From contig JALHNQ010000026.1 of NCBI GenBank assembly GCA_022843405.1, forward strand, positions 1 through 46,971: a DNA stretch of 46,971 bases, read 5' to 3'. This document shows, piece after piece, positions 1 to 8,337 of the stretch (positions are counted from its first letter, which is position 1; the number at the start of each line of letters is the position of its first letter). The position numbers and the translations under genes are program-made. The notes under the pieces were generated by a model. The model was not told where the DNA came from and did no database searches. It saw nothing but the letters and a program-made list of their open reading frames with translations. The stretch comes from Methylocystis sp. GTDB taxonomy: Bacteria > Pseudomonadota > Alphaproteobacteria > Rhizobiales > Beijerinckiaceae.

Positions 1-96
1 GCATTGAAAATCTGGGCCATGGCGCGTGCAAAAGTTGAGCGGCATTTCATCGAAGATATTGCGCCCTTGGGAATGACCGAGTCGGTCACAGTCTGA
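1..96 (+). CDS. 3' end of an unidentified gene (partial)
   Basis: Frame 1 is open from the first base to a TGA at 94-96, giving about 31 residues that end ...IAPLGMTESVTV. The stretch has protein-like composition and no other gene claims it. I do not recognise the family, and a 31-codon open frame can occur by chance in GC-rich DNA. If real, the gene lies mostly to the left of the window and is transcribed towards the TonB-dependent receptor. Confidence 0.35.
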   Translation, partial: ALKIWAMARAKVERHFIEDIAPLGMTESVTV

Positions 97-141
97 AATT
101 CAAATGATACGAATTCCGGCTGATCGATTCGCTGGGGCTGT

Positions 142-248
142 GTCATTCCCGGCAGGCCGAAGGCCTGACCGGGAATCCAGGGCCAACCCAAGAATGTTGG
201 TTTTGCTCTGGATTCCCGATCGCGCGCGCTGCGCGCGTCGGGAATGAC
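142..248. repeat. 107-bp nested inverted repeat (REP/MITE-like)
   Basis: The outer ends are GTCATTCCCG (from 142) and CGGGAATGAC (to 248), perfect inverted complements. The inner parts, CGGGAATCCAG near 170-180 and CTGGATTCCCG near 208-218, form a second inverted pair. Each half also folds on itself: GGCAGGCC/GGCCTGaCC on the left, and a GCGCGC-rich arm on the right. This nested-palindrome design is typical of small dispersed non-coding repeats of alphaproteobacteria. No transposase is present. It sits between the upstream partial gene and the receptor promoter. Confidence 0.6.
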
Positions 249-324
249 TGCCGAGAAGATCAACCGGATTTCGTATGACCCACCGCCCACTCAGCATGAT
301 GTTTGAACCCGAAAATCACCTGCC

Positions 325-354
325 TTGGCGTCGGGATTTTGTCCCGATTATTAC
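325..354 (+). promoter_or_regulatory. candidate promoter with a dyad in the spacer
   Basis: TTGGCG (325-330) could be a -35 box and TATTAC (349-354) a -10 box. The 18-base spacer contains a perfect dyad, TCGGGA (331-336) / TCCCGA (342-347). The arrangement resembles an operator lying between the promoter boxes. It would give the receptor gene a leader of about 140 bases. Both hexamers match the sigma-70 consensus only 4 of 6, so this is tentative. Confidence 0.3.
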
Positions 355-499
355 AGGATCATGTCCTAACAAAACCGTTATTTTTCAGAAGTGTAGACAG
401 CATGTCACACCTTTGAAATTTTAGCTCTACAGCCAAGCTGACGAGGGACGAAAAGTCATTTCTGACGGTATAACCGCCCACATAACGCATGGGGCAGAA

Positions 500-3400
500 A
501 TGACCGGTTCCAAAAAACACGTTTCCTTCATTGCGCTTGCCGCTTCGCTCGCATCTGGGGCTGCTTATGCCCAGCAGTCGCTCCCGACGATCGAGGTCGG
601 CGCCACGCCGCTCCGCTCTTCCTCCCGTCCCGCGCCAGCCGCCGCCGCGCCCGCGCCGCAGCGCTCGACCGTGGCGGCGCCCGCGCCCAGGATCGCCCAA
701 ACCGCGCCCGCGCCGGCGCCCTATGTCTCGCCGCTGGTGAACTACCCGGTGCCCGCCGCCGTTCACGTCGTCGACAGCAAGGAGATCGCCAACACCCGCC
801 AGTTCGACCTCGGCGGGGCGCTGCAACGCACCGCCCCCGGCGTGATAATCAACGATGTCGGCGGCAATCCTTCCTTCCCCGAGGTCGATTATCGCGGCTT
901 CGTCGCGTCGCCCTACGCCGGCGTGCCGCAGGGCCTCGCCGTGTTCCAAAACGGCGTCCGCATCAATGAGATGTGGGGCGATACGGTCAATTGGGACCTG
1001 ATCCCGAGCGTCGCCATCGACCGGGTCGCGATCGAGACCGGCAATCCTCTCTATGGGTTGAACGCCGTTGGCGGCGCCATCGTTCTCGACATGAAGAACG
1101 GCTTCACCTGGCAGGGGTCGGAACTCGACATCCGCGGCGGTTCGTTCAACCGCCGCCAGGGCGTGTTTCAATATGGACGCAAGATCGCGGATTTCGCCCT
1201 CTACGCCGCCGGCGAGGCGTCGGGTGACTCCGGCTATCGCTATTTTTCCGGCTCGCAGATCAAGCGCTTTTATGGCGACATCGGCTATCGCGCCGAAAGC
1301 GTCGAGATTCACGCCAATGCGACGCTCGGCTCGAATCGTTTCGGCGCCTCGGGGCCGGCGCCGGTGGAGATGGTCGCGGGCGACAAGAGTTCGACCTATA
1401 CGACGCCGCAGACCTACAAAAATCAGGTGATGATGTTCGACCTTAACGGCGTGGTCGACGTCAGCCCGACGACAAAGCTGCTCGGCGACATTCATTATCG
1501 CGGCTATAATCAGGCGCGCGTCGACGGCAATACGACCGAGTTCGAATGCGAGGGCGGAGAGGAATTTTGCACGACGGACGACGACCAGCCGACCAACGTC
1601 CCGAATTTTTTCAATACCGGGAACGAGCTGATCCTGGGTCCGGCGCTCGGCGCAATCGACCGCACATGGACGAAGATCAACACGCTGGGATTCACCGCGC
1701 AGCTCAATAACACCGACAGGATACTCGGCTTCCCGAACAGATTCACCTTCGGCGTCAATCTGGAACACGGTTACACGGGCTTTAAAGCTAATCAGGAACT
1801 CGGCATCATCAATCGTGATTTTACGGTCACCGGCTTCAACTACTTCACCAACGAGCCCGCCGCCGGCATCTCGCCGGTCAGCCTCAATGTGTCGAACTAT
1901 TACCTCGGCGCCTATGCGCTCGACGCGCTCGATCTGACTGATCAGCTCACCGTCACCGGCGGCTTTCGCTACAATCGCGCCAGCGTCCAGATGTACGACA
2001 ATACCGGCACGGCGCTGAACGCGACTCATATCTTCAATCACGTCAATCCGATGGGCGGCCTGACCTATAAGATCACGCCGCAGATCGCCGCCTTCGCCAG
2101 CTATTCGGTCGCGAACCGCGCCCCGACGCCCCTGGAGCTGGGCTGCTCGGACCCGAACCGGCCCTGCGTGATCGATGCCTTCCTGGTGTCCGATCCGCCG
2201 CTGAAACAGGTGACGTCGAACACGATCGACATGGGCCTGCGCGGCGGTTTCAGACCGGCCGAAGCCCTGCCCGACATGCTCTACCGCTTCCCGGGAACCG
2301 TTCAGTGGTCAGCAGGAATCTTCCGCACCAATGTCTTCGACGACATTTTGAGCATTCCCAGCCAGATCGTCGGCCGCGGCTATTTCACCAACGCCGGCAA
2401 CACCGTGCGTCAAGGCGTTGAGTTCTCCATGCGCTACGCCGGCGAGCGCATGTCGGCCTATGTGAATTACACGCTGACCGACGCCTACTTCAATTCAGAG
2501 AACATTCTCGGCGCGCCGGGCAACCCCGCAGTGATGGCGGCCGGCGCGACCGGCGTTCTGGTCAAGCCGGGCGCCTCGCTGCCGTCGATTGCGCACCACC
2601 GCTTCAAGACCGGCGTCGATTATTCAGTGACGCCGAAATGGCGGATTGGCGGCGACTTCGTCTATGCCAGCGGCCCCTATCTCGTCGGCGATTGGGCCAA
2701 CCAGTTCGGCACGCTGTCGCCTTACGGCCTGCTGAACCTGCGCACGTCCTATGACCTGACGCCCTATCTGCAGCTCTATGCGCTGATCGAGAATGTGACG
2801 AATACGCGGTCGCGCAACTTCGGCACGTTTTTCGAAACCGACTCGATCAACTTTGCGAATTTCTTTAATCCGAAGATGGTGTCGGTCGGCCCGCCCACCG
2901 CCTTCTACGCCGGCATGAAATGGAATTTCGGCGCCGAGCCGAGCGGCTGGATGGCGTTGGCGCCCAACGAACCCGCGCGGCCAAGCGCCGATGCGCCCGC
3001 CCCGCGCAGATGGGCCGGTCTCTATGCCGGCCTCAACGCGGGTTACGGCTGGGGCGCAAAAACCGGCGCCCGCGTCAGCCCCAATGGCTTCGGCGACCAA
3101 TTCGCCGCGCTGTGGAACGAGAAAATCATCGACGAGGAGCCGCCGGAAGACAATGCGGCCTGGTGGAATCTGTTCCTGCCTGGCGCGGCCGCGGGCGCCA
3201 ACACCGGAATCGCCAATGTCAGCCGCAACGGCTTCATTGGCGGCGGCCAGATCGGTTGGAACTATCAGGACGAATCAAACGTCGTGCTCGGCCTTGAAAC
3301 GGATATTCAGGGGACGCTGTTCCGCGGCAAGGGCTCCTATGCCGGCGGTCTCGTCGAAAGCGCGGGCTATATCGACAAGGAGGAGAACGGCGGGTTGGAG

Positions 3401-3985
3401 TCTCTTGTGCTGACCCGCCAAACCATCGGCGGCGGCGCGGTCTCCGCGGGAACCCACTGGATGGGCACTTTCCGCGGCAGGCTCGGCTATGCGGTCACCG
3501 ACACGCTTCTGGCCTATGGCACGGGCGGTCTCGCCTATGGCGACGTCTACGCGTCCGCCTCGCACGTCAATACATCCAGCATCCAGCGCCAAAATGATTT
3601 GGGCGTGTTCGCGTGGAATTACGCCAATCCCGCCGCGTTTGGCGGCGGCGCCTATTCGGGTTTCATGACCGGCTGGTCGGCGGGCGGCGGCGCCGAGTGG
3701 ATGTTCGCCGATAATTGGAGCGCCAGGGCGGAAGGCCTCTATTATAATCTTGGCAGCGTCGATCTCATGTCGTCGCCACTTGTGACCACCTGTTCGAGTC
3801 AGGCGACGAACACCCCTGGCGGCGCTTGCGCCCGCAGCGCGTCAAGCGCCGACCGCATCGCGCCGGGGGGCCTCCTCTGGGCCAATATTCCGGTGACGAA
3901 GGTCGTATTCGACGGCGTCGTCGTTCGCGCCGGGGTCAATTATCATTTCAATTGGGGCGCCGACCTTCTCAATTCGGCGCTCTGA
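500..3985 (+). CDS. TonB-dependent receptor fused to an Omp25/31-like beta-barrel
   Basis: 1161-residue outer-membrane protein. Residues 1-25 form a signal peptide ending AAYA-QQ. A TonB-box-like LPTIEVGA and an Ala/Pro-rich linker follow. The plug domain spans roughly 90-230 (VHVVDSKEIANTRQFDL..., GNPLYGLNAVGGAI). A 22-strand-type barrel runs to about residue 810 (FYAGMKWNFG). A Pro/Ala-rich linker (about 818-836) then leads into a second domain of about 320 residues with the pattern of small porin-like OMPs: WAGLYAGLNAGYGWG, IGGGQIGWNYQ, VVLGLETDIQG, and a closing VVVRAGVNYHFNW strand. Receptor-only homologues usually end near the first barrel, so this is a two-barrel fusion. The receptor half presumably imports a metal chelate or other ligand; the substrate cannot be read from sequence. 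The ATG at 500 follows GGGGCAG. It converges with the sugar transferase gene, and no functional tie to the polysaccharide cluster is evident. Confidence 0.9.
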   Translation: MTGSKKHVSFIALAASLASGAAYAQQSLPTIEVGATPLRSSSRPAPAAAAPAPQRSTVAAPAPRIAQTAPAPAPYVSPLVNYPVPAAVHVVDSKEIANTRQFDLGGALQRTAPGVIINDVGGNPSFPEVDYRGFVASPYAGVPQGLAVFQNGVRINEMWGDTVNWDLIPSVAIDRVAIETGNPLYGLNAVGGAIVLDMKNGFTWQGSELDIRGGSFNRRQGVFQYGRKIADFALYAAGEASGDSGYRYFSGSQIKRFYGDIGYRAESVEIHANATLGSNRFGASGPAPVEMVAGDKSSTYTTPQTYKNQVMMFDLNGVVDVSPTTKLLGDIHYRGYNQARVDGNTTEFECEGGEEFCTTDDDQPTNVPNFFNTGNELILGPALGAIDRTWTKINTLGFTAQLNNTDRILGFPNRFTFGVNLEHGYTGFKANQELGIINRDFTVTGFNYFTNEPAAGISPVSLNVSNYYLGAYALDALDLTDQLTVTGGFRYNRASVQMYDNTGTALNATHIFNHVNPMGGLTYKITPQIAAFASYSVANRAPTPLELGCSDPNRPCVIDAFLVSDPPLKQVTSNTIDMGLRGGFRPAEALPDMLYRFPGTVQWSAGIFRTNVFDDILSIPSQIVGRGYFTNAGNTVRQGVEFSMRYAGERMSAYVNYTLTDAYFNSENILGAPGNPAVMAAGATGVLVKPGASLPSIAHHRFKTGVDYSVTPKWRIGGDFVYASGPYLVGDWANQFGTLSPYGLLNLRTSYDLTPYLQLYALIENVTNTRSRNFGTFFETDSINFANFFNPKMVSVGPPTAFYAGMKWNFGAEPSGWMALAPNEPARPSADAPAPRRWAGLYAGLNAGYGWGAKTGARVSPNGFGDQFAALWNEKIIDEEPPEDNAAWWNLFLPGAAAGANTGIANVSRNGFIGGGQIGWNYQDESNVVLGLETDIQGTLFRGKGSYAGGLVESAGYIDKEENGGLESLVLTRQTIGGGAVSAGTHWMGTFRGRLGYAVTDTLLAYGTGGLAYGDVYASASHVNTSSIQRQNDLGVFAWNYANPAAFGGGAYSGFMTGWSAGGGAEWMFADNWSARAEGLYYNLGSVDLMSSPLVTTCSSQATNTPGGACARSASSADRIAPGGLLWANIPVTKVVFDGVVVRAGVNYHFNWGADLLNSAL

Positions 3986-4009
3986 CTCCGACGGCCCAAC
4001 GCCGGAGTC
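3984..4009. terminator. stem-loop between convergent genes
   Basis: GACTCCG (3984-3990) pairs perfectly with CGGAGTC (4003-4009) around a 12-base loop. The element overlaps the receptor stop region and the 3' end of the sugar transferase gene on the opposite strand. No T-tract follows on either side, so intrinsic termination would be weak. A bidirectional terminator is the likeliest role given its place. Confidence 0.4.
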
Positions 4010-5528
4010 ACAACCTATCGGCTTTGGCGTCGGCGCCAACGAAGGCGGGGTCCGACGCGAGATTTTCCTCCCGCCAGCGCAGCGCTTGCGCGACCGCTGA
4101 GTGATTCATTTTTTCTCCAGTGAACGCGATCAGCAGCGTGTTTGCCGCGATTTTTAGATCGAGCCAAAAGGACGCGTGCAAAATATACCAGACGTCCAGC
4201 GCGTCTTTCTCTCTCGCCGTGACGGTCCTGCCGCCATTCAGCTGCGCCCAGCCGGTAATGCCCGGGCGCACGAGCAGCCGAATGCGCGGATCGGCGGGTT
4301 GATCTTGCGGCAGCAACGGCCTTGGCCCGATCAGCGACATATCCCCGACCAGAACGTTGAGCAGCTGAGGGATTTCGTCCAGACGCGCCGCGCGCATCAT
4401 GCGGCCGATTTTCGAGAGTCGCTGACTGTCAGTAATTCTGTCGCCATTCTTGTCGAATGGCGCCGGATAGGTGCGAAATTTGTATAGGAGAAATTTACTT
4501 CCGTTTCGTCCGACCCTCTGTTGCCAGAAAATCACCGGCGCTCCAACGTCGAGCAGCGCCAAATAGGCAGCGATCAATGTCAGCGGCAAGAGCGCGATGA
4601 GCAGGATGATCGACACGAAAATGTCGATCGCGCGCTTGAACTTGAAATACTCGCCAACTTTGATCGAGGGGAGCGCGCCGTCATTCGACCGCTGAGCTGG
4701 CGCACGATCGGAAGGCGACAAATTCAGCGCCTGAGATATTTTAATAAACTTCATGCCGCGACGATCACAATAGTCCGTCGCCGCCTCGATGACCTCATCT
4801 GGAATGCCGGTCGCCTCATCCGAAAGCCAAATCTCATCGATATCGACGCCATGAACGGCGTATTCTTCCAGAACGCTTTCCAAATCCTGAAGCAGCCCGA
4901 CGATTTTGACGCCGCAGATGCTTCGTCCGATGAACGTCGGACGCGTGTCGACGGCCGCAATGACCTGGAACGTTCGCGGCCGTTGATGATCCAGCAATTT
5001 GATTGTGAGCGACGCGAAGCGGTCGGCGCCAATAATGATGAGTCGACGCGGGTTGTATGGCGCCGCGGCGGTCTCCGCCGATCGACGCTGTTCTCTCCAT
5101 GCCTTCTGATGAATGAGCGTTGCGACCGCGCGATCGACCATCAGGCCGCCGGCAAACGCCAGCCCATAAATCAACGGCGTCGATCGAGGGACGCCGTCGA
5201 GGCGCGTGAATATGAAGAGAATGACGCTGCTCGACGCGACAGCCAGCGCGACGGCGCCGCAGACCGATAGCGCGTCTTGAACGGAAACCAGATGGTTCAA
5301 TCCATCGCTGACCCGAAAGGCGAGCAAAGCGGGAATCGCGCAAAGAATCGCGACCAAGACATAAAGATATGTCGCCGGAATCTTTTGCGGGAAGTCGGCA
5401 GGATCGAGAAGACCTGGGTCGCGCAATGCGAGGGCGATCACCGGCGCCGCCGCCGCCCAAAACAAATCCGTAGCAGCCAATCTCGCTCGAAAATGCGACT
5501 TTGAGGTTGGCAAATGATGACGCGCCAC
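4008..5528 (-). CDS. polyprenyl-phosphate sugar-1-phosphate transferase (WcaJ/ExoY family)
   Basis: 506 residues. It would start polysaccharide repeat synthesis by moving a sugar-1-phosphate from a nucleotide sugar to undecaprenyl phosphate in the inner membrane. The N-terminal half has four to five hydrophobic segments and a CoA-binding-like cytosolic domain (about 150-270: LIIIGADRFASLTIKLL...). The C-terminal catalytic domain begins near residue 295 with KRAIDIFVSIILLIALLPL. It carries the family motifs QQRVGRNG, KFRT, ARLDEIPQLLNVLVGDMSLIGPRP and PGITGWAQLNG. The start is GTG at 5528. The first sugar (glucose, galactose or other) cannot be told from sequence. It is separated from the fucose genes by 267 bases, so it may have its own promoter. 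Confidence 0.9.
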   Translation of the reverse strand: MARHHLPTSKSHFRARLAATDLFWAAAAPVIALALRDPGLLDPADFPQKIPATYLYVLVAILCAIPALLAFRVSDGLNHLVSVQDALSVCGAVALAVASSSVILFIFTRLDGVPRSTPLIYGLAFAGGLMVDRAVATLIHQKAWREQRRSAETAAAPYNPRRLIIIGADRFASLTIKLLDHQRPRTFQVIAAVDTRPTFIGRSICGVKIVGLLQDLESVLEEYAVHGVDIDEIWLSDEATGIPDEVIEAATDYCDRRGMKFIKISQALNLSPSDRAPAQRSNDGALPSIKVGEYFKFKRAIDIFVSIILLIALLPLTLIAAYLALLDVGAPVIFWQQRVGRNGSKFLLYKFRTYPAPFDKNGDRITDSQRLSKIGRMMRAARLDEIPQLLNVLVGDMSLIGPRPLLPQDQPADPRIRLLVRPGITGWAQLNGGRTVTAREKDALDVWYILHASFWLDLKIAANTLLIAFTGEKMNHSAVAQALRWREENLASDPAFVGADAKADRL

Positions 5529-5795
5529 GGCGCTAGCCCCCGCCTAAATCGTCTCGAACCGCTTCAAGGCGCCGAACAGGCATTGCGCCGCCATGCGCCG
5601 CGTTTCGAGATGGCGCGTTCGACTCCCGAGCTACGATTTCAAGCACCCATAAATTGAACGCGAGCCGGAAAGGTCTGATCAAATGATAGAGCCTCCAGAG
5701 CGGTTGCGGCGAAGGAATCGCATTATAGTCGCTCACCGTCCTCGTGGCGGCGCGGAGCCTCCGGGATCTATGTCCCCCATTAAGCTCACAGCAAA
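5529..5795 (-). other. 267-bp spacer upstream of the sugar transferase
   Basis: The open frames here are short and do not resemble known proteins. It probably holds the leader of the sugar transferase. I see no convincing -35/-10 pair, terminator hairpin with T-tract, or ops-like motif. Confidence 0.4.
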
Positions 5796-6746
5796 TCAAG
5801 CGCTTTGCGTCTCCGCTTCCGCCCTATTCGCCATATGCCGAAGATACCATTGGTAGGTCGACGCTAGACCTTCTTCGAGCGCAATTTTCGGCTTCCATCC
5901 CAGCGCGCGAATCCGGCTTGAGTCCATAATCTTGCGCGGCGTTCCGTCCGGCTTGCTGGCGTCGAAGACGAGGCTCCCCTCATATCCGACGACGCGGGCG
6001 ATGGTTTCAGCGATGTCGCGAATCGTATGGTCCATGCCGGGGCCGCAATTGATATGGTCATATTCGTCATATGAGTCGAGGCAACACACGACGCCCCTGG
6101 CGAGGTCGTCGACATGCATGAATTCGCGCAATGGCGCGCCTGTGCCCCACACGACGACTTCCGGCGCGCGGCTAAGCTTCGCTTCGTGAAATTTGCGCAT
6201 GAGCGCCGGCAGGACATGGGCGCTCTGCAAATCGAAATTGTCGTTTGGACCGTAGAGATTGCACGGCATTACCGAAATATAGCGCCGGCCATGTTGGCGT
6301 CTGTATGCTTGGCAGGTCATGACGCCGGCGATCTTGGCGATCGCATACCATTCGTTGGTAGGCTCCAATGGGCCGGTCATCAGCGATGATTCGACGATCG
6401 GCTGCGCCGCGAATTTTGGATAAATGCAGGAGGAGCCGAGAAAAACCAGGCGGTCGACGCCGGCCTTATGCGCGCCATGGATGACATTGGTCTGAATCGT
6501 CAGATTGTCGTAGATGAAGTCGGCTGGATAAGAGCTGTTGGCGAGGATGCCGCCAACCTTGGCCGCCGCAAAAATGATCGCCGTGGGCCGATTTGCGCGC
6601 AGCCAGGTTTCAAGCTCACTCTGACGCCTTAAATCGAGAGTCGAACGATCGACGGCAAGCACGTTGCGACCCTGCGATTCCAGCAGGCGCGTAATCGCCG
6701 AACCAACCATGCCGCGATGGCCGGCGACCCAGATGCGTTCTTCCAT
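5796..6746 (-). CDS. fcl: GDP-L-fucose synthase
   Basis: 316 residues, the usual length. It converts GDP-4-keto-6-deoxy-D-mannose to GDP-L-fucose with NADPH by 3,5-epimerisation and 4-reduction. Visible motifs are the Rossmann glycine loop VAGHRGMVGSAI at the N-terminus, the catalytic pair in NEWYAIAKIAG (Tyr-x3-Lys), and the family signatures GSSCIYPKFAAQPI and LYGPNDNFD. The start is set at ATG 6746: a GGGAG lies 9 bases upstream and the protein then begins at the Rossmann strand. A longer reading from 6821 would add 25 unlike residues. It lies 31 bases downstream of the glycosyltransferase at 6778-8034. The partner GDP-mannose 4,6-dehydratase (gmd) is not in the window and must be encoded elsewhere. 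Confidence 0.92.
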   Translation of the reverse strand: MEERIWVAGHRGMVGSAITRLLESQGRNVLAVDRSTLDLRRQSELETWLRANRPTAIIFAAAKVGGILANSSYPADFIYDNLTIQTNVIHGAHKAGVDRLVFLGSSCIYPKFAAQPIVESSLMTGPLEPTNEWYAIAKIAGVMTCQAYRRQHGRRYISVMPCNLYGPNDNFDLQSAHVLPALMRKFHEAKLSRAPEVVVWGTGAPLREFMHVDDLARGVVCCLDSYDEYDHINCGPGMDHTIRDIAETIARVVGYEGSLVFDASKPDGTPRKIMDSSRIRALGWKPKIALEEGLASTYQWYLRHMANRAEAETQSA

Positions 6747-6777
6747 CGATGCAAACTCCCTTATGCCGTTTGCGCAG

Positions 6778-8034
6778 CTATGCCTCTGCACGGACATCTG
6801 TCTCTTTCGACTCGCGTTCAACCCTCCGCAAAAGCGACTCCCAGCGTTCGAACGCGATCTTTCTGCAGAATGATCGATCGATCAACGCGCGCGCATTGCG
6901 TCCCATCTCCTCAAGACGAACGCGGTCATGCTTAAACTCGCGGATCACCCGGGCGAGCGCGCGGCCATCGCCCGGCGCGACGACCGCGCCGCATTGAGTT
7001 CGCCTGACCAGTTCGGCGATTTCTCCGGCAGGATCAGTCACGGCGATGGTTGGGCGTCCTGCAGCCGCGACGCCATAAAATTTGCTAGGCACGATCAAGC
7101 CTTCCATCGCAGGCAAGAGCGAGATCCAATGCGCGTCGGGAACGCTCAACGACTGCGCCAAGGCGCTCGCCGGCTGGTAGGGCCGAAACTGAAACATCGC
7201 CGCAAGGCCTTTGCGCTCGACCTCGGCGTGCAATGCTTGCGTCAAATGCCCGCCGCCAATAAACAAGAAGACAATGTCCTGCTCCATACGCAGATATTCC
7301 GCCGCATCGAGCACGGTTGCATATTCATGCGCTCTACCGAGATTGCCGGAATAGCCGATAATGAATTTGTCATCGAGTCCCCAGGCGGAGCGGAGCGGAT
7401 TGTCGCTTGGGGGAGTCGGCCTGATCGACTCGTCATCACACCAGTTTGCGATGATCTCGATTTGCCCGGCGCTGACGCCGACCGTTTCGAGACGCCGCCG
7501 CATGCGCTCTCCGAGCACCACGTTGCGATGCGCCGCCTTAAGGCTGGCGTTTCGGGCGGCGCGAATCAGCGGCGCGATGGGCGCCAGCATGCGCATCCCG
7601 AGCGCAAGCGCCAATTCAGGATAGAGGTCTTGCAACCAGTTGACGAACGCAAGCTTTTTCAGTCGCGCCACTGGCGCAAGAGCGATCGACAATAGCGGCG
7701 GATCGGTCTTGACGATCAATCGATCTCCGGGTTCCGCAAGCCGCCAGGCGGCGGCCGCGAAGCTTCCATACATGGCGAGATAGTCGATCGCCCTGCCGGC
7801 AAGCGAACCCCGACCAAATCGCGGCTTGTAGACGCGATGAATGTCGACGCCGTCCTTGAATTCGAACGCCGGCAGATCGGACCGGGCGTCGTCATAGAGT
7901 CCGCGACTGGCGATCACGCTGACCGGCGCTCCTTTGCTCGCGAGATGAAAGGCGAGATCGGACAAAATTTGGCTCGTCGCGGAATGATCTGGAAAGAAAA
8001 AGCGATTGACGAAGATGAGCCGTGGACCGGTCAT
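6778..8034 (-). CDS. glycosyltransferase family 4 (WbuB/WcaI type)
   Basis: About 418 residues. A GT-B fold transferase of the WbuB/WcaI kind that adds a sugar to a lipid-linked chain at the cytoplasmic face. The N-terminus reads PRLIFVNRFFFPDHSATSQILSDLAFHLA. The acceptor domain has a hydrophobic patch near LKKLAFVNWLQDLYPELALALG. The donor domain has FIIGYSGNLGRAHEYATVLDAA and a C-terminal KFYGVAAAGRPTIAVTDPAGEIAELV. Because fcl follows by 31 bases, fucose is a reasonable guess for the donor, not proven. The ATG at 8034 matches the family N-terminus; a GTG at 8061 is an alternative. It faces the UXS gene across a 303-bp divergent region. Confidence 0.85.
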   Translation of the reverse strand: MTGPRLIFVNRFFFPDHSATSQILSDLAFHLASKGAPVSVIASRGLYDDARSDLPAFEFKDGVDIHRVYKPRFGRGSLAGRAIDYLAMYGSFAAAAWRLAEPGDRLIVKTDPPLLSIALAPVARLKKLAFVNWLQDLYPELALALGMRMLAPIAPLIRAARNASLKAAHRNVVLGERMRRRLETVGVSAGQIEIIANWCDDESIRPTPPSDNPLRSAWGLDDKFIIGYSGNLGRAHEYATVLDAAEYLRMEQDIVFLFIGGGHLTQALHAEVERKGLAAMFQFRPYQPASALAQSLSVPDAHWISLLPAMEGLIVPSKFYGVAAAGRPTIAVTDPAGEIAELVRRTQCGAVVAPGDGRALARVIREFKHDRVRLEEMGRNARALIDRSFCRKIAFERWESLLRRVERESKETDVRAEA

Positions 8035-8337
8035 CGCGCGACTCTGCGGATCCTTACTCACAGACCTGCATCCGCGCGTTTCGCGAGCGTATGTCAACTG
8101 CGGATATCCAACAGACGAAGTTTGAATTTAGCTTGATCTATTTGCCCCTGTTGGCCGTCGAATGGCCCCAAGCAAATACGCCGATCCGCAACTATAGCCA
8201 TTGGCGCCGGCAGCCGGCAAGCGTCGTTAAATAACCGAATAAGCTACGCATCTTATGCGACGCGCTCGGTCACTGGACAAATGTGCGTTCGCATGGCCTA
8301 TTCGCGGCGCGTCTTCATTCGTCGCGATAGGATGGCC
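8035..8337. promoter_or_regulatory. 303-bp divergent intergenic region
   Basis: This region lies between two outward-facing genes (glycosyltransferase on -, UXS on +), so it must hold promoters for both. It contains an AT-richer patch near 8125-8150 and a GCCGGCaGCCGGC repeat near 8207-8219. I cannot fix a -35/-10 pair with confidence and see no small gene. Confidence 0.4.

Noticed and set aside
359-2041. Long 560-codon frame antisense to the TonB-dependent receptor
   Set aside because: The plus strand carries an unmistakable receptor here. The antisense frame is rich in Arg/Ala/Asp/Val as expected of a mirror of GC-rich coding DNA.
5533-5799. 88-codon open frame between the fucose synthase and sugar transferase genes
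   Set aside because: Runs into the end of fcl, has no domain or start signal, and looks like spacer.
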